Origin: Paucilactobacillus oligofermentans DSM 15707 = LMG 22743
GTDB taxonomy: Bacteria > Bacillota > Bacilli > Lactobacillales > Lactobacillaceae
Assembly: GCF_001434315.1 (NCBI RefSeq)
Contig: NZ_AZFE01000032.1
Coordinates: 186,561-250,560 of the forward strand
DNA: 64,000 bases
Direction: 5' to 3'
Positions 34,319 through 44,986 of this stretch are shown here, piece after piece. Each line of letters begins with the position of its first letter. Within the stretch, counting starts at the first letter, position 1. The notes beneath the pieces were generated by a model. It did not search any database, was not told the origin of the DNA, and saw only the letters and a program-made list of their open reading frames with translations. The translations under genes were made by a program, and so were the position numbers.

Positions 34319-35170
34319 GTTATTGAAATAGATTTTAAGTCCTTTGACTACTTTGGTAGCCACTTTAACTTGATAGGCTTTGCTTTTAATTTTTTTGAAA
34401 TCCTTAGTTTCGTTAATATAACCCATTTCACAAAGAACAGCAGGCCGGGAATTATAACGAATTACGTAGAAATCGCCAAGTTGGACCCCACGATTGGTCA
34501 ATGATAAACCATCAAATTGGCTATTTAAGGCTTTAGCTAATTGTTTTGAAGCGCCACTATAATAGTAATAAGTGGTTAAGCCACTGGCAGTATTTCGTTT
34601 AGGTGAAGAATCAAAATGAAAACTTATAAAGGCATCGGCGGAAACTTTATCAGAAGTTGCCGCTATTTTTTTGAGGCTAACGTACTTATCGGTATCACGA
34701 ATCATAATGACATGGGCGCCTTGTGCACGTAACTGAGTGGCGACCGCTTTTGCCATTTGAAGGGTATAGGTTTTTTCCATATATTTTTCTTTGGTACTAT
34801 TTTTATATTCAGCACCCGAGTCAGATCCACCATGACCAGCATCAATGACAATTGTCGCTTCGGATAGATTGGAGGCTTTTTTTAGATTATCAGCACGATT
34901 GACTAGCCAGCTAGCAACCCAGCCAAATTTGTGATCATTAATCCGAACTTTATACCAGTTGTTTTTTTCTTCAAGCACGTTAAAACGTGTTTTTTTATTA
35001 ACTTTTTCAAGCGATTGGTATTTTAAACCAGGGCCAGAACGGACGTTAACATTTTCAACGCTAACAACTACCGTTTTTTGTCGCGTTAGGGTAAAGACTA
35101 AGCCAATTGCGACAATGATAAAAGCGATTGTCAGGATGAGTTGTCGTTTAGTAGGACGATAATTCTTCAT
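34316..35170 (-). CDS. N-acetylmuramoyl-L-alanine amidase with SH3 domain
   Basis: 284 aa. N-terminal signal anchor (about 10-28, LILTIAFIIVAIGLVF), bacterial SH3 domain (about 35-90: VNVRSGPGLKYQSLEKV, FGWVASWLV), then an Amidase_3 domain with zinc residues in IDAGHGGSDSGAEY and SFHFDS, and CEMGYINETKDF. Cuts the amide bond between MurNAc and the stem peptide; acts at the cell surface. Single gene. Confidence 0.93.
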   Translation of the reverse strand: MKNYRPTKRQLILTIAFIIVAIGLVFTLTRQKTVVVSVENVNVRSGPGLKYQSLEKVNKKTRFNVLEEKNNWYKVRINDHKFGWVASWLVNRADNLKKASNLSEATIVIDAGHGGSDSGAEYKNSTKEKYMEKTYTLQMAKAVATQLRAQGAHVIMIRDTDKYVSLKKIAATSDKVSADAFISFHFDSSPKRNTASGLTTYYYYSGASKQLAKALNSQFDGLSLTNRGVQLGDFYVIRYNSRPAVLCEMGYINETKDFKKIKSKAYQVKVATKVVKGLKIYFNN

Positions 35171-35359
35171 TTAAGTGGTGCTCCTTAAGGCGTTACATTT
35201 AATAGTATTTGATTAGTGTATGGGTATTATTTCACGAAATCAAGGTTATCTGCCAAAGGTTCAGACAATATTAGTAAATATAACTGAGATAATTTTATAA
35301 AATATATTATACAATAGAAAAGTCAATTCACAAATTCAACCTGAAAAAGTGAAACCATA

Positions 35360-35388
35360 TTGACTTTATAAGGTAGTTTGAGTATTCT
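35360..35388 (+). promoter_or_regulatory. Promoter of the hisS-aspS operon
   Basis: TTGACT (35360-35365), 17-base spacer, TATTCT (35383-35388), placing the start of transcription just before the T-box leader. 35171-35359 upstream shows nothing clear. Confidence 0.7.
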
Positions 35389-35399
35389 TATACAGTAAG

Positions 35400-35605
35400 T
35401 TAAATATGAAATGCCGATGATAAAGAAGGCACGGTTCAGTTGATTTTAAGAGAGTAAAGCATAGGTGAGAGCTTTACATTCAAATGACTGCGTTGACACT
35501 TTGGAGGTTGGAAGAAATTCCCGTTGCGAGACGTTATTAAATAGTGACTCTAAGGTGGTACCGTGCAAATAAAGCACCCTTGTATATTTTACAGGGGTGT
35601 TTTTT
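35400..35605 (+). promoter_or_regulatory. T-box riboswitch (His/Asp) with terminator, leader of hisS-aspS
   Basis: Stem I carries AGAGAG and GGTGAGAG motifs. The specifier loop region (35495-35499) reads GACAC, which holds both GAC (Asp, 35495-35497) and CAC (His, 35497-35499) overlapping by one base. The T-box sequence AGGTGGTACCGTGC is at 35552-35566, and the terminator stem is CACCC with GGGGTG followed by T6 (35574-35606). Uncharged tRNA pairing with the specifier and the T-box bulge should favour the antiterminator. Confidence 0.93.
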
Positions 35606-35652
35606 ATTCGTTTTCAGGTAACATCACGGATGAATAAGGAGGAAAATCGTAT

Positions 35653-36948
35653 ATGCGTTATCAACGTCCTAAAGGAACTGCTGATATTTTACCCGGACAA
35701 TCGGAAGCGTGGCATTTTGTTGAAGAAACTGCTCGTTTATTGTTTGGCGATTATCGATATAACGAAATTAGAACACCGTTGTTTGAAAGCTTTGATGTGT
35801 TCGCTAGATCTGCTGGAGATACCTCAGATGTAGTTACAAAAGAAATGTATGATTTTCATGATAAAGGTGATCGACATATCGCACTTCGCCCTGAAGGAAC
35901 GGCTGGGGTAGTTCGTGCATATGTTGAAAATAAACTTTATGGTCCAGAATTTGCTAAACCATATAAAGCTTTCTATATTGGTCCAATGTTTAGATATGAA
36001 CGGCCTCAATCTGGCCGTCAACGTCAATTTCATCAAGTTGGGGTTGAAGCCTTTGGTAGTGATAGTCCAGCATTAGATGTTGAAGTAATTGCAATGGCAA
36101 CCCAATTTTTTGAAACTTTAGGGTTAACTGGATTACGGGTGGCCATTAATTCATTAGGGGATGCTGAAAGTCGGGAAAATTATCGTCAAGCCTTAATTGA
36201 TTACTTAAAACCACATTATGATGAATTAAGTGATGATTCAAAGGAACGACTAGAAAAGAATCCGTTACGAGTGTTAGATAGTAAAGATCCAAAAGATCAA
36301 CAATTTGTTGAAGACGCACCATCGATTTTGGATTATTTAACTGAATCAGCACAAGCCCACTTTACTGAAGTTAAAGCATTACTGACAGAGCTGAAGATTG
36401 ATTTTGAAATTGATGAAACAATGGTTCGTGGTTTGGATTATTATAACCACACGATCTTTGAAATCATGATTGAATCAGAAGCGTTTGGTAAAGGCTATAC
36501 TACTGTTTGTGGTGGTGGTCGTTATAGTGGCTTGGTTAAAGAATTTGGTGGGCCAGCAGATGTTTCTGGCGTTGGTTTTGGAATCGGTTTGGAACGTCTA
36601 ATCTTATTGCTTGATAGTGAAGGTATTGAAATGCCAACGGCGAATGATTTAGATGTTTATGTAGTTGGAATCGGTGATGAAACTAGTCATGAAACCTTAA
36701 AATTAGTTCAAGCAATCCGCGGATTTGGTTTTTCAGCTGATCGTGATTTTCTTGATCGCAAACCAAAAGCGCAATTTAAGAGTGCAGATCGTGAAAAGGC
36801 AAGTTTCGTGATGACACTGGGACAAAACGAGCTTGATGCCGGAACAGTTAACTTTAAGTCAATGGTGACTGGTAAAGAAGATACAATTAAGTTATCTGAT
36901 ATTTATGAAGATTTCCCACAAATCTATGATCAACATTTTGAGGAGTAG
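35653..36948 (+). CDS. hisS: Histidyl-tRNA synthetase
   Basis: 431 aa class II synthetase. Motif 2 [17 protein letters not shown], His-specific motifs [11 protein letters not shown] and [13 protein letters not shown], motif 3 GFGIGLERL and a C-terminal anticodon-binding domain (about 330-425). AAGGAGG before ATG 35653. Six bases before aspS. Confidence 0.97.
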   Translation: MRYQRPKGTADILPGQSEAWHFVEETARLLFGDYRYNEIRTPLFESFDVFARSAGDTSDVVTKEMYDFHDKGDRHIALRPEGTAGVVRAYVENKLYGPEFAKPYKAFYIGPMFRYERPQSGRQRQFHQVGVEAFGSDSPALDVEVIAMATQFFETLGLTGLRVAINSLGDAESRENYRQALIDYLKPHYDELSDDSKERLEKNPLRVLDSKDPKDQQFVEDAPSILDYLTESAQAHFTEVKALLTELKIDFEIDETMVRGLDYYNHTIFEIMIESEAFGKGYTTVCGGGRYSGLVKEFGGPADVSGVGFGIGLERLILLLDSEGIEMPTANDLDVYVVGIGDETSHETLKLVQAIRGFGFSADRDFLDRKPKAQFKSADREKASFVMTLGQNELDAGTVNFKSMVTGKEDTIKLSDIYEDFPQIYDQHFEE

Positions 36949-36954
36949 AATACT

Positions 36955-38727
36955 ATGAAAAGAACAAGTTATGCAGGATTGGTTAATGAAACGTTTGTTG
37001 GCCAAGAAGTCGTATTAAAAGGTTGGGTCCAAAAGCGTCGTGATTTAGGTGGATTAATTTTTATTGATTTACGTGATCGTGAAGGAATTGTCCAATTAGT
37101 ATTTAGTCAAGAATTTGGTGCTGATGCTTGGGCCGTTGCCGATAAGTTCCGTAATGAATATGTGGTTGAAGTTCAAGGGGTCGTTAAGAATCGTGCTGAC
37201 CGTGAAATTAATCCTAAGATGAAGACTGGTAAAGTCGAAGTTGAAATTCACAATGCAACGCTCTTGGCTGCAGCTAAGAATCCACCATTTTATATTGAAG
37301 ATGACATCAATGTATCAGATGAATTGCGTCTTGAATATCGCTATTTAGATTTGCGTCGTCCAGAAATGCAAAACAACTTGAAGATTCGAGCTGCTATTTC
37401 TCGTGCAACACATAGCTATTTTGATAATAATGACTTTATCGAAATTGAAACACCACAATTAGCAGCTTCATCTCCTGAAGGGGCACGTGATTATTTAGTT
37501 CCATCACGTGTGTACCCAGGTCACTTTTATGCATTACCACAATCACCACAATTGTTTAAACAATTATTGATGGGTGCTGGATATGATCGTTACTACCAAA
37601 TTGCTCGTTGCTTCCGTGACGAAGATTTACGTGGTGATCGTCAACCTGAATTTACACAAATTGATGTTGAAACAAGTTTCCTTACAATTCCAGAAATTCA
37701 AGAAATAACAGAAGGTCTTTTGAAAAAAGTAATGAAAGATGCTGTTAATGTTGAAATTGATTCAATTCCAGAAATAACTTGGCAAGAATCAATGGATCGC
37801 TTTGGTACTGATAAACCAGATATTCGTTTTGAGATGGAACTACAAGATATCTCAGACGTCGTTAAAGATATTGATTTTAAAGTCTTTAATAATGCCATCG
37901 AAAATGGTGGGTTTGTAAAAGCAATCGTTGTTCCTGGTGGAGCTGACAAGTATTCACGTAAGGACCTAGACAAGAAGACTCAATACATCGAACGTTTTGG
38001 TGCTAAGGGTATGGCTTGGATTAAAATTACTGAAGATGGATTTACTGGACCAGTTGGTAAGTTCTTGAAAGTTAAAGAAGCTGAAATCTCTGAAGCATTA
38101 GGCGCTAAAAAAGGCGACTTAATTCTATTTGCTGCTGATAACTTCAAGATTGTTTCAGATACACTTGGTTATTTACGTAATGCAATTGGTTCTGAAATGG
38201 AAATGATTGATGAATCTAAGTTTGCCTTTATCTGGGTGGTTGATTGGCCATTGTTTGAATATGATGAAGGAATCAAACGTTGGATTTCAGCGCATCATCC
38301 ATTTACGATGCCTAATGAAGAAGATGTTCACTATTTAAATGAAGGTGAAGATCCTCATAAGGCTCACGCTCAAAGCTACGATATCGTCTTGAACGGTTAT
38401 GAACTTGGTGGAGGATCAATTCGGATTCATACACGTGAGATTCAAGAAAAAATGCTCCGTGCCTTAGGATTTACACCAGAGCGAGCTGAAAAAGCCTTTG
38501 GTTATCTTTTGAAGGCTCTTGATATGGGATTCCCACCTCATGGTGGTTTAGCAATTGGATTAGATCGTTTTGCAATGTTACTTGCTAAACGTCAAAATAT
38601 TCGAGACGTAATTGCTTTCCCTAAGAATTCTAAAGCAACTGAACCAATGACGAAGGCACCATCGCTTGTTTCTGATCAACAATTAACTGATTTAGGATTA
38701 TTTATTAGTCCAAATGTTGAAGAATAA
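36955..38727 (+). CDS. aspS: Aspartyl-tRNA synthetase
   Basis: 590 aa. N-terminal OB anticodon domain ([19 protein letters not shown]), class II core with [20 protein letters not shown]-type motif 1 region, motif 2 [18 protein letters not shown] insert (about 280-420) and motif 3 [12 protein letters not shown]. Same transcript as hisS under T-box control. Confidence 0.97.
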   Translation: MKRTSYAGLVNETFVGQEVVLKGWVQKRRDLGGLIFIDLRDREGIVQLVFSQEFGADAWAVADKFRNEYVVEVQGVVKNRADREINPKMKTGKVEVEIHNATLLAAAKNPPFYIEDDINVSDELRLEYRYLDLRRPEMQNNLKIRAAISRATHSYFDNNDFIEIETPQLAASSPEGARDYLVPSRVYPGHFYALPQSPQLFKQLLMGAGYDRYYQIARCFRDEDLRGDRQPEFTQIDVETSFLTIPEIQEITEGLLKKVMKDAVNVEIDSIPEITWQESMDRFGTDKPDIRFEMELQDISDVVKDIDFKVFNNAIENGGFVKAIVVPGGADKYSRKDLDKKTQYIERFGAKGMAWIKITEDGFTGPVGKFLKVKEAEISEALGAKKGDLILFAADNFKIVSDTLGYLRNAIGSEMEMIDESKFAFIWVVDWPLFEYDEGIKRWISAHHPFTMPNEEDVHYLNEGEDPHKAHAQSYDIVLNGYELGGGSIRIHTREIQEKMLRALGFTPERAEKAFGYLLKALDMGFPPHGGLAIGLDRFAMLLAKRQNIRDVIAFPKNSKATEPMTKAPSLVSDQQLTDLGLFISPNVEE

Positions 38728-38748
38728 GTAACAATTATTGAAAAAATG

Positions 38749-38787
38749 AGGACTATTATCACATCTTGTGATAATGGCCTTTTTTTT
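38749..38787 (+). terminator. Terminator of hisS-aspS
   Basis: ATTATCACA with TGTGATAAT, outer AGG with CCT, followed by T8. Confidence 0.93.
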
Positions 38788-38964
38788 GTGAAAACATCTA
38801 CTTAAGTAAAGTGTTTTACGTGTTATTAGGGCAGCTTTCTTAAAAATATATCAATTGATAAAATTATATTCACAATGTCCCTTGAAATTATATAAAAATT
38901 TAACGAATTCCGAAAATTTTGAAAAATGATTAAAAAACACGAACTATCAAATAACGTTATTGTA

Positions 38965-39229
38965 TTGCGTTTTGTTGGTATTGGGGTTAAATTATAAACA
39001 AGGGTTATCAAATGTTATTGCTTGATAATCAGTGAGATTTTATGCTTATATGATTTGATGTTTTGGGGCACATTTTGGGGAAAATGTGTATCAAATGGAA
39101 AGATGTTAATTCTTTCACATATAGCTAATCTTGCATCATCTTTTGAGGAATCAATTTTAGTTAGCGAAGAATTTTTTTGGCTGATTAATAGTTGACGTTG
39201 GTGGATTCTGTTCTCAGGATCTTTTTTTT
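38965..39229 (+). ncRNA. Possible structured RNA with own promoter and terminator
   Basis: Candidate promoter TTGCGT (38965-38970), 17 bases, TAAATT (38988-38993). Then a hairpin GGTTATCAA/TTGATAATC (39003-39030), a second hairpin with ATTTGAT/ATCAAAT outside CACATTTT-GGGG-AAAATGTG (39053-39096), and a terminator GATTCTG-TTCT-CAGGATC with T8 (39203-39229). No ORF with a ribosome site is present. B. subtilis has 6S-1 RNA just downstream of aspS, but I could not find the closing helix expected of 6S RNA, so the identity is open. Confidence 0.35.
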
Positions 39230-39235
39230 TGCCCA
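39015..39235 (-). pseudogene. Possible relic of an integrase C-terminus (very tentative)
   Basis: On the minus strand the frame ending at 39015 contains FDTHFPQNVPQNIKSYKH, reminiscent of the C-terminal tails of some phage tyrosine integrases. No catalytic motif (R..H-R..Y) is left and the frame runs into the YitT gene. It competes with the RNA explanation for the same bases. Confidence 0.15.
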
Positions 39236-39304
39236 AATTTACATATTTGCTAAAATAGGTTCGGATTTTTGATATACTTAGTTTATTAGAGGGGCGAATT
39301 ACAT

Positions 39305-40180
39305 ATGGAAGATATTCAAAAATTAATTGAAAAGCATCAATATTTTGGGAGAGCAGGGACGGCTTTAATTTATGCCACATTAGTTTCAATTGCGGTTAAT
39401 TTTTTTTGGACGCCAGGTAATATCTATTCTTCTGGAGTAACTGGAGTAGCGCAATTAATTAATACCTTGACGGGACGTTATGGTCCGTTTCAGTTAAGTA
39501 CATCGTTGATGTTATTTGTGTTAAATGTACCATTGTTTATACTGGCGTGGTTCAAAATTGGTAAGCAATTTACCGTGTTTACATTTATATCTGTTGCGTT
39601 AGCTAGTATTATGATGAACCTGTTACACCCAATTCCATTGACTCACGATCCATTAATTTGTGCCATTTTTGGTGGTGCAATTAATGGATTAGGAACCGGG
39701 TTAGCATTAAGATATGGAATCTCAACTGGTGGTTTAGATATTATTGGTTTGACCTTACGTAAAAAAACAGGAACTAAAATGGGAACGCTCAATATGGCGT
39801 TTAATTTTTTAATTGTGGTTGCGGCCGGATTTGTTTTTGGTTGGCCATATGCGCTGTATTCAGCGATTGGATTAGTTGTGAATGCGCGTGTAATGGATAT
39901 GGTATATACTCGTCAGCAGTTATTACAAATATTAATTGTTACTGGACGTCCAAAGTCAGTAACTGATAGTATTCAAAATCATTTACGTCGTGGAATAACA
40001 ATTGTTCATGATGTAGAAGGTGCGTATAAACATGATGAAAAAGCATTATTAATCACAGTTATTTCTCGATATGAAATGTATGAATTACAAGAAGCGATGG
40101 AAGAATCGGATGATAAAGCTTTCGTCTCAGTAACTGAAATTAAACAGGTAATGGGTCACTTTTATGAACCAGAACTGTAA
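39305..40180 (+). CDS. YitT family membrane protein
   Basis: 291 aa. Five membrane spans in the first 190 residues with [16 protein letters not shown] and [15 protein letters not shown], then a soluble DUF2179-type domain (about 200-285: [38 protein letters not shown]). No known function for most members. GAGGGGCG before ATG 39305. Confidence 0.88.
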   Translation: MEDIQKLIEKHQYFGRAGTALIYATLVSIAVNFFWTPGNIYSSGVTGVAQLINTLTGRYGPFQLSTSLMLFVLNVPLFILAWFKIGKQFTVFTFISVALASIMMNLLHPIPLTHDPLICAIFGGAINGLGTGLALRYGISTGGLDIIGLTLRKKTGTKMGTLNMAFNFLIVVAAGFVFGWPYALYSAIGLVVNARVMDMVYTRQQLLQILIVTGRPKSVTDSIQNHLRRGITIVHDVEGAYKHDEKALLITVISRYEMYELQEAMEESDDKAFVSVTEIKQVMGHFYEPEL

Positions 40181-40227
40181 ATGGAAGTAGTTTAAAGTTA
40201 ATCAATCAAAAGGTGGAGGAATTTATT

Positions 40228-41124
40228 ATGTTAATTGGATCTCACGTAGGCTTTAAAGCACCTAATATGTTGCTTGGATCTGCTGAAGAAGCGGTTAGTT
40301 ATGGATCTTCAACGTTTATGTTTTACACTGGCGCACCTCAGAATACACGACGTAAGCCACTGGAAGAGTTAAATATTGAACAGGGCAGTGCATATATTAA
40401 AGCACATCATCTAACTAACTTAGTCGTGCATGCACCGTATATTGTTAATTTGGCTAACCCAACTAAACCGGATAAGTTTGCATTTGGTGTTGAATTTTTG
40501 ACTGAAGAAGTTCGTCGTTCGCAAGCTTTGGGTGCAACGGAGATTACATTGCATCCAGGATCACATGTTGGTGCCGGAGAAGAAGCTGGAATTGCCTCTT
40601 TGATTAAAGGCCTTAATGAAGTGTTAACGTCTAATGAAGGACCTCAAATTGCGATTGAAACCATGGCTGGCAAAGGCAACGAGGTTGGAATTACTTTTGA
40701 ACAAATTGCCAAAATGATTGATGGAATTACATACAATGATCGAGTTTCAGTAACCTTTGATACATGTCATACTAGTGATGCTGGATATAACATTAAAGAT
40801 GATTTTGATGGAGTTTTAAATGAATTTGATCATGTGATTGGTATTGATCGCTTGAAGGTTTTACATTTAAATGATTCTAAAAATCCACAAGGTAGTCATA
40901 AAGATCGACATGCTAATATTGGAATGGGCGAAATTGGGTTTACTGCGTTAAACCAAATTGCGAATCATCCACAATTGGAAAGTGTACCTAAGATTTTAGA
41001 AACACCATATGTACCGGTTGATGAAAAAAATAAGGTAGCACCTTATAAGGAAGAAATCGCGATGTTGAAAGCTGGCCAATTTGATGCCGATTTTATTGAC
41101 AAAATTGTTAATAATGCTAAATAA
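40228..41124 (+). CDS. nfo: Endonuclease IV (AP endonuclease)
   Basis: 298 aa. Zinc ligands visible in [59 protein letters not shown] and PKILETP. Cleaves DNA 5' to abasic sites. ATG 40228 follows GGAGG; the in-frame GTG at 40213 is part of that site. Confidence 0.96.
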   Translation: MLIGSHVGFKAPNMLLGSAEEAVSYGSSTFMFYTGAPQNTRRKPLEELNIEQGSAYIKAHHLTNLVVHAPYIVNLANPTKPDKFAFGVEFLTEEVRRSQALGATEITLHPGSHVGAGEEAGIASLIKGLNEVLTSNEGPQIAIETMAGKGNEVGITFEQIAKMIDGITYNDRVSVTFDTCHTSDAGYNIKDDFDGVLNEFDHVIGIDRLKVLHLNDSKNPQGSHKDRHANIGMGEIGFTALNQIANHPQLESVPKILETPYVPVDEKNKVAPYKEEIAMLKAGQFDADFIDKIVNNAK

Positions 41125-41167
41125 TTGCGATGTATTAAAAAAAATTGCAATATAATGCAAAGTCTTA

Positions 41168-41196
41168 TTGACTGTCATTTTATATTTATGTATAAT
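41168..41196 (+). promoter_or_regulatory. rpsU promoter
   Basis: TTGACT (41168-41173), 17-base spacer, TATAAT (41191-41196): near-consensus, as expected for a ribosomal protein gene. Confidence 0.9.
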
Positions 41197-41264
41197 ATTT
41201 ATGACGGTATAACTGATATAAACAGTTTACAGTGTAATCTTAAGCTCGGAGGGAGGGAATTCAT

Positions 41265-41450
41265 ATGGCAAAAACAGTCGTTCGCAAGAATGAATCTCTT
41301 GATGACGCTCTTCGACGCTTCAAACGTACAGTTTCAAAAAATGGTACGTTGCAAGAATATCGTAAACGTGAATTTTACGAAAAGCCAAGTGTTAAGCGTA
41401 AGTTGAAATCAGAAGCGGCACGGAAACGTAAGAACAAGAAACGTTTCTAG
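41265..41450 (+). CDS. rpsU: 30S ribosomal protein S21
   Basis: 61 aa. [19 protein letters not shown] and the very basic tail [11 protein letters not shown] are the S21 pattern. Strong ribosome site (GGAGGGAG). Followed by its own terminator. Confidence 0.98.
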   Translation: MAKTVVRKNESLDDALRRFKRTVSKNGTLQEYRKREFYEKPSVKRKLKSEAARKRKNKKRF

Positions 41451-41456
41451 TCGTTG

Positions 41457-41506
41457 ATGCTCCTGAGTCGAATGTTTTACATTCGGACAGGGGCATTTTC
41501 TTTTTG
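41457..41506 (+). terminator. Terminator after rpsU
   Basis: ATGCTCCTG...CGAATG with CATTCG...CAGGGGCAT around TTTTA, then TTTTCTTTTT. Confidence 0.9.
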
Positions 41507-41557
41507 GATAAAATTAATTATAATAGAAGTAATCAATAATATTTGGAGGAATTTAAC

Positions 41558-42001
41558 ATGAGTTTATTAGAAACACTAACAGCAGATATGAAGACCGCTA
41601 TGAAAGCTAAAGACAAAGATACTTTGAGTGTAATTCGGATGCTTAAAGCAGCAGCTATGAACGAGCAAATTAGTGTGGGCCATGATCTAACCGAAGAAGA
41701 AGAACTATCAGTTTTATCACGAGAATTAAAGCAACGTAAAGACTCACTAGCAGAATTTGAAAAAGCTGATCGTGAAGATTTAGTTTCTCACAATAAGATG
41801 GAAATTGAAGTTGTAGAAAAGTATATGCCAGCACAACTAACTGAAGAAGAAGTTAAGCAAATCATTGCTGATACAGTTAAAGCAGTTGGAGCTGAAAGTA
41901 AAGCCGATTTTGGTAAAGTTATGAGTGCAGTTATGCCAAAGCTTAAAGGCCAAGCTGATGGTAAATTGGTAAATCAAACAGTTAAAGATCTCTTAGCATA
42001 A
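41558..42001 (+). CDS. yqeY: GatB/YqeY domain protein
   Basis: 147 aa, all helical. LLETLTADMKTAMKAKD, VIRMLKAAAMNEQI and YMPAQLTEEEVKQII are YqeY hallmarks; it resembles the tRNA-binding tail of GatB. Exact role unknown. ATG 41558 has TTGGAGG nine bases upstream. Downstream, 42002-42163 holds a 9-base-pair hairpin (42026-42049) without a T tract. Confidence 0.93.
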   Translation: MSLLETLTADMKTAMKAKDKDTLSVIRMLKAAAMNEQISVGHDLTEEEELSVLSRELKQRKDSLAEFEKADREDLVSHNKMEIEVVEKYMPAQLTEEEVKQIIADTVKAVGAESKADFGKVMSAVMPKLKGQADGKLVNQTVKDLLA

Positions 42002-42163
42002 AGCTGTTGATGTAAGCAAATTTATGTTAATATTTTAGCTAATATTAACGGAGCTGAGTCGGAGATAATCCTATAACATCAGTTCAGTAATTTAAGTTAG
42101 TCGAAAAAATAAAATTATCAATAGTATTATGTTGATGATTGCATAATTAAAGGAGACGCTTGT

Positions 42164-43147
42164 TTGGCTGAAAAAACTGCAGGTTATGAAAAAACATTTC
42201 ACGTTAGTAATCCTGAGATAGAAATAGGATTACTGGGAACACAAGACAAATTTGTATCGTTACTGGAAGAAGGAATGTCGGTAACGATTAACCCATTTGG
42301 TGAAGATTTAAAAATCATTGGGGATGAGTTTGCGGTTGAAAAAACGTTACAAATTTTGCAAAAGTTAACTGAATTAATCAGTCATGGGATTCGTCTTGGT
42401 AGTACGGACATCGTTAGTGCGATGAAGATGGCTGATCGTGGGACTTTGCAATATTTTACTGATTTGTATAATGAAGTGATTATTAAAGATCGTCAGGGCC
42501 GTTCAATTCGCGTTAAAAATTATGGACAACGCCAATATATTAAAGCGATGCAGGATCACGACGTAACATTTGGGATTGGTCCAGCCGGAACCGGTAAAAC
42601 TTTCTTAGCAGTTGCAACTGCGGTGGCTGCCTTACAAAAAGGCGATGTTGAAAAAATCATTTTAACGAGGCCTGCAGTTGAAGCGGGTGAAAGTCTGGGA
42701 TTTTTACCAGGTGATTTAAAAGAAAAGGTTGATCCATATTTACGACCAATCTATGATGCCTTATATCAAATTCTTGGAGCCGAACATACTAATCGGTTAA
42801 TGGATCGTGAAGTTATTGAAATTGCGCCGTTAGCATATATGCGTGGACGAACCTTAGATAGCGCTTTTGTTATCTTAGATGAAGCCCAAAATACGACCAA
42901 TGCACAAATGAAGATGTTTTTAACGCGGCTTGGCTTTGGTTCTAAAATGGTAATTAATGGTGATATCTCACAAATTGATTTACCAAATGGAGCAAGAAGC
43001 GGATTAATTAGTGCCCAACATATTCTGCAAAATATTAAAAGAATCGAATTCGTTAACTTTAATGCTGATGATGTTGTTCGTCACCCCGTTGTGGCCAGCA
43101 TTGTTAATGCATATGACCGCGATGATGAAGAAAAGCGAGCAAAATAA
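42164..43147 (+). CDS. PhoH family protein
   Basis: 327 aa. N-terminal KH-like part, then an ATPase with Walker A GPAGTGKTFLA, VEAGESLGFLPGD and Walker B FVILDEAQNTT. An RNA-linked ATPase acting with YbeY. Start TTG 42164 with AAGGAGA seven bases upstream. Overlaps ybeY by one base. Confidence 0.95.
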   Translation: MAEKTAGYEKTFHVSNPEIEIGLLGTQDKFVSLLEEGMSVTINPFGEDLKIIGDEFAVEKTLQILQKLTELISHGIRLGSTDIVSAMKMADRGTLQYFTDLYNEVIIKDRQGRSIRVKNYGQRQYIKAMQDHDVTFGIGPAGTGKTFLAVATAVAALQKGDVEKIILTRPAVEAGESLGFLPGDLKEKVDPYLRPIYDALYQILGAEHTNRLMDREVIEIAPLAYMRGRTLDSAFVILDEAQNTTNAQMKMFLTRLGFGSKMVINGDISQIDLPNGARSGLISAQHILQNIKRIEFVNFNADDVVRHPVVASIVNAYDRDDEEKRAK

Positions 43148-43632
43148 TGGATTTAGAAATATATAATCAAACCACACAATTGGGTGTCACCGATGATCAA
43201 CTTAAATTAGTTGAAACTATCTTGCAATATGCGGGTGAGTATATTAAGTTAAGTGATAATACTGAAATGTCCGTTACGTTTGTCAATAATGATCGAATTC
43301 AAGAAATTAACAAAGAATATCGTGGCGTTGACCGAGCAACGGATGTGATTAGTTTTGCAATTGAAGATTCAACGGATAATGATTTTCCAATTATTTTGAA
43401 CGATGAAATGGAAGCAGAAATTCCTGAAAATATTGGTGATATTTTTGTTTCAATTGATAAAGTAGCAGAACAGGCCAAATTTTTAGGCCATTCTGATAAT
43501 CGTGAATTAGGATTCTTAGTTGTTCATGGATTTTTACATTTAAATGGTTATGACCACCAAACTCAAGAAGATGAAGACGAAATGTTTACATTACAGAGGG
43601 ATATTTTAGATGCGTATGGACTCAAAAGATAA
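43147..43632 (+). CDS. ybeY: rRNA maturation endoribonuclease YbeY
   Basis: 161 aa. Zinc motif HGFLHLNGYDHQ (His-x3-His-x5-His), RGVDRATDVISFA upstream. Needed for 16S rRNA 3' processing and quality control. Its ATG overlaps the PhoH stop (TAATG). Confidence 0.96.
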   Translation: MDLEIYNQTTQLGVTDDQLKLVETILQYAGEYIKLSDNTEMSVTFVNNDRIQEINKEYRGVDRATDVISFAIEDSTDNDFPIILNDEMEAEIPENIGDIFVSIDKVAEQAKFLGHSDNRELGFLVVHGFLHLNGYDHQTQEDEDEMFTLQRDILDAYGLKR

Positions 43633-43999
43633 GCGTCAAACAACTAAAAATAACCGTTTAATTCAGGCGATGCGTCATGCAAGTGCAGGCGTATGGTCTG
43701 TTTTGCGTCATGAACGGAATATGCGAATTCACTTAGTATTAGGAATTATCGCAATTTTTTTAGGGATTTGGCTTAAAATTAGGATTCAAGAGTGGTTATG
43801 GATTATTTTAGCGATTTTCTTTGTTATGATTAGTGAATTTGCTAATACGGTTGCAGAAGCCCTGACTGATTTAATTGTTAAAAATAACTATGATCCAATT
43901 GCTAAACGTATCAAAGATGTTTCTGCGGGAAGCGTACTGATGTCAGCTATTTTTGCTGTCATTATCGGTGCATTGATTTTTATTCCCAAAATATTTTAA
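43610..43999 (+). CDS. dgkA: Undecaprenol/diacylglycerol kinase family protein
   Basis: 129 aa, three membrane spans (about 46-62, 66-84, 108-127). ASAGVWSVLRHERNMRIHL, EFANTVAEALTDLIV (Glu-Asn motif) and AKRIKDVSAGSVL mark the family; in Gram-positives the substrate is undecaprenol. Overlaps ybeY by 23 bases; I kept ATG 43610 because GAGGG is nine bases upstream. Confidence 0.93.
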   Translation: MRMDSKDKRQTTKNNRLIQAMRHASAGVWSVLRHERNMRIHLVLGIIAIFLGIWLKIRIQEWLWIILAIFFVMISEFANTVAEALTDLIVKNNYDPIAKRIKDVSAGSVLMSAIFAVIIGALIFIPKIF

Positions 44000-44033
44000 T
44001 GGTAACTAACGTCAAAAAGAAAGTGTGAATTAT

Positions 44034-44942
44034 ATGGATAACCCTAATTTTAAATCAGGATTTGTGGCAATTATTGGCCGCCCAAATGTTGGTAAATCAA
44101 CATTATTAAATCAAGTTTTAGGACAAAAAATTGCAATTATGAGTGATGTTGCACAAACAACACGGAATAAGATTCAAGGAATTTATACAACACCAGAAGA
44201 ACAAATTGTGTTTATTGATACCCCAGGTGTACATAAGCCTCAAACTCAATTAGGTGATTTTATGGAAAAATCAGCCATGTCAGCTTTAGATGAAGTTGAT
44301 GCGGTATTATTCCTGGTTAATGCCGAAGAAAAACGTGGTGCTGGTGATAATTTTATTATTGATCGCTTAAAAACTGTTAAGCAACCAGTCTTTTTGGTTA
44401 TTAATAAAGTTGATGCAATTCATCCTGATAAATTACTCCAAGTGATTGATCAGTATAAGGACGCTCAAGTCGATTGGAAGGAAGTTATTCCAATTTCAGC
44501 ACTGAATGGTAACAATGTGGATGAATTATTAGGTGAATTAACTAAGTTATTACCAAATGGTCCCCAATACTATCCAGAAGATCAAATGAGTGATCATCCA
44601 GAACGATTCGTTGTGGCTGAATTGATTCGGGAAAAAATCTTTGAATTAACTGAAGAAGAAGTTCCACATTCAGTGGCGATTGATATTGAAAAAATTGAAC
44701 GTGTGAATGATAAAAAAATTCAAATTCAAGCAACTATTATTGTTGAACGACCAGGCCAAAAGGGAATTATTATTGGTAAGGGCGGAAAAATGATTAAAGA
44801 TATCGGTATTCGGGCCCGTAAGGATATTGAAGCATTAATGGGTGATCGAGTTAACCTTAAATTATTTGTAAAAGTAGTTGAAGGATGGCGTGATAAACCA
44901 ACCATGCTAAAAGAATTTGGTTATAAGAAAAAAGACTACTAA
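44034..44942 (+). CDS. era: GTPase Era
   Basis: 302 aa. G1 [10 protein letters not shown]3 DTPGVH, G4 NKVDA, then a KH domain ([19 protein letters not shown]). Assists 16S rRNA maturation and 30S assembly, joined here with YbeY and PhoH. ATG 44034 has GAAAGTG eight bases upstream. Confidence 0.97.
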   Translation: MDNPNFKSGFVAIIGRPNVGKSTLLNQVLGQKIAIMSDVAQTTRNKIQGIYTTPEEQIVFIDTPGVHKPQTQLGDFMEKSAMSALDEVDAVLFLVNAEEKRGAGDNFIIDRLKTVKQPVFLVINKVDAIHPDKLLQVIDQYKDAQVDWKEVIPISALNGNNVDELLGELTKLLPNGPQYYPEDQMSDHPERFVVAELIREKIFELTEEEVPHSVAIDIEKIERVNDKKIQIQATIIVERPGQKGIIIGKGGKMIKDIGIRARKDIEALMGDRVNLKLFVKVVEGWRDKPTMLKEFGYKKKDY

Positions 44943-44986
44943 AAAGTTTGTGCTCCTAACTGGATTTGATCAGAGGTGTTGATAAG

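Noticed and set aside
35597-35833. 78-aa plus-strand ORF at the start of hisS
   Set aside because: It overlaps hisS in another frame, has no family motif, and hisS has the ribosome site and full-length match.
38826-39011. 61-aa minus-strand ORF in the aspS-downstream gap
   Set aside because: Low-complexity AT-rich translation, no ribosome site, no motif.
38965-39229. 6S RNA as a firm call
   Set aside because: The position fits, but the 5' and 3' ends do not pair in the long closing helix expected of 6S RNA; kept only as an unassigned candidate.
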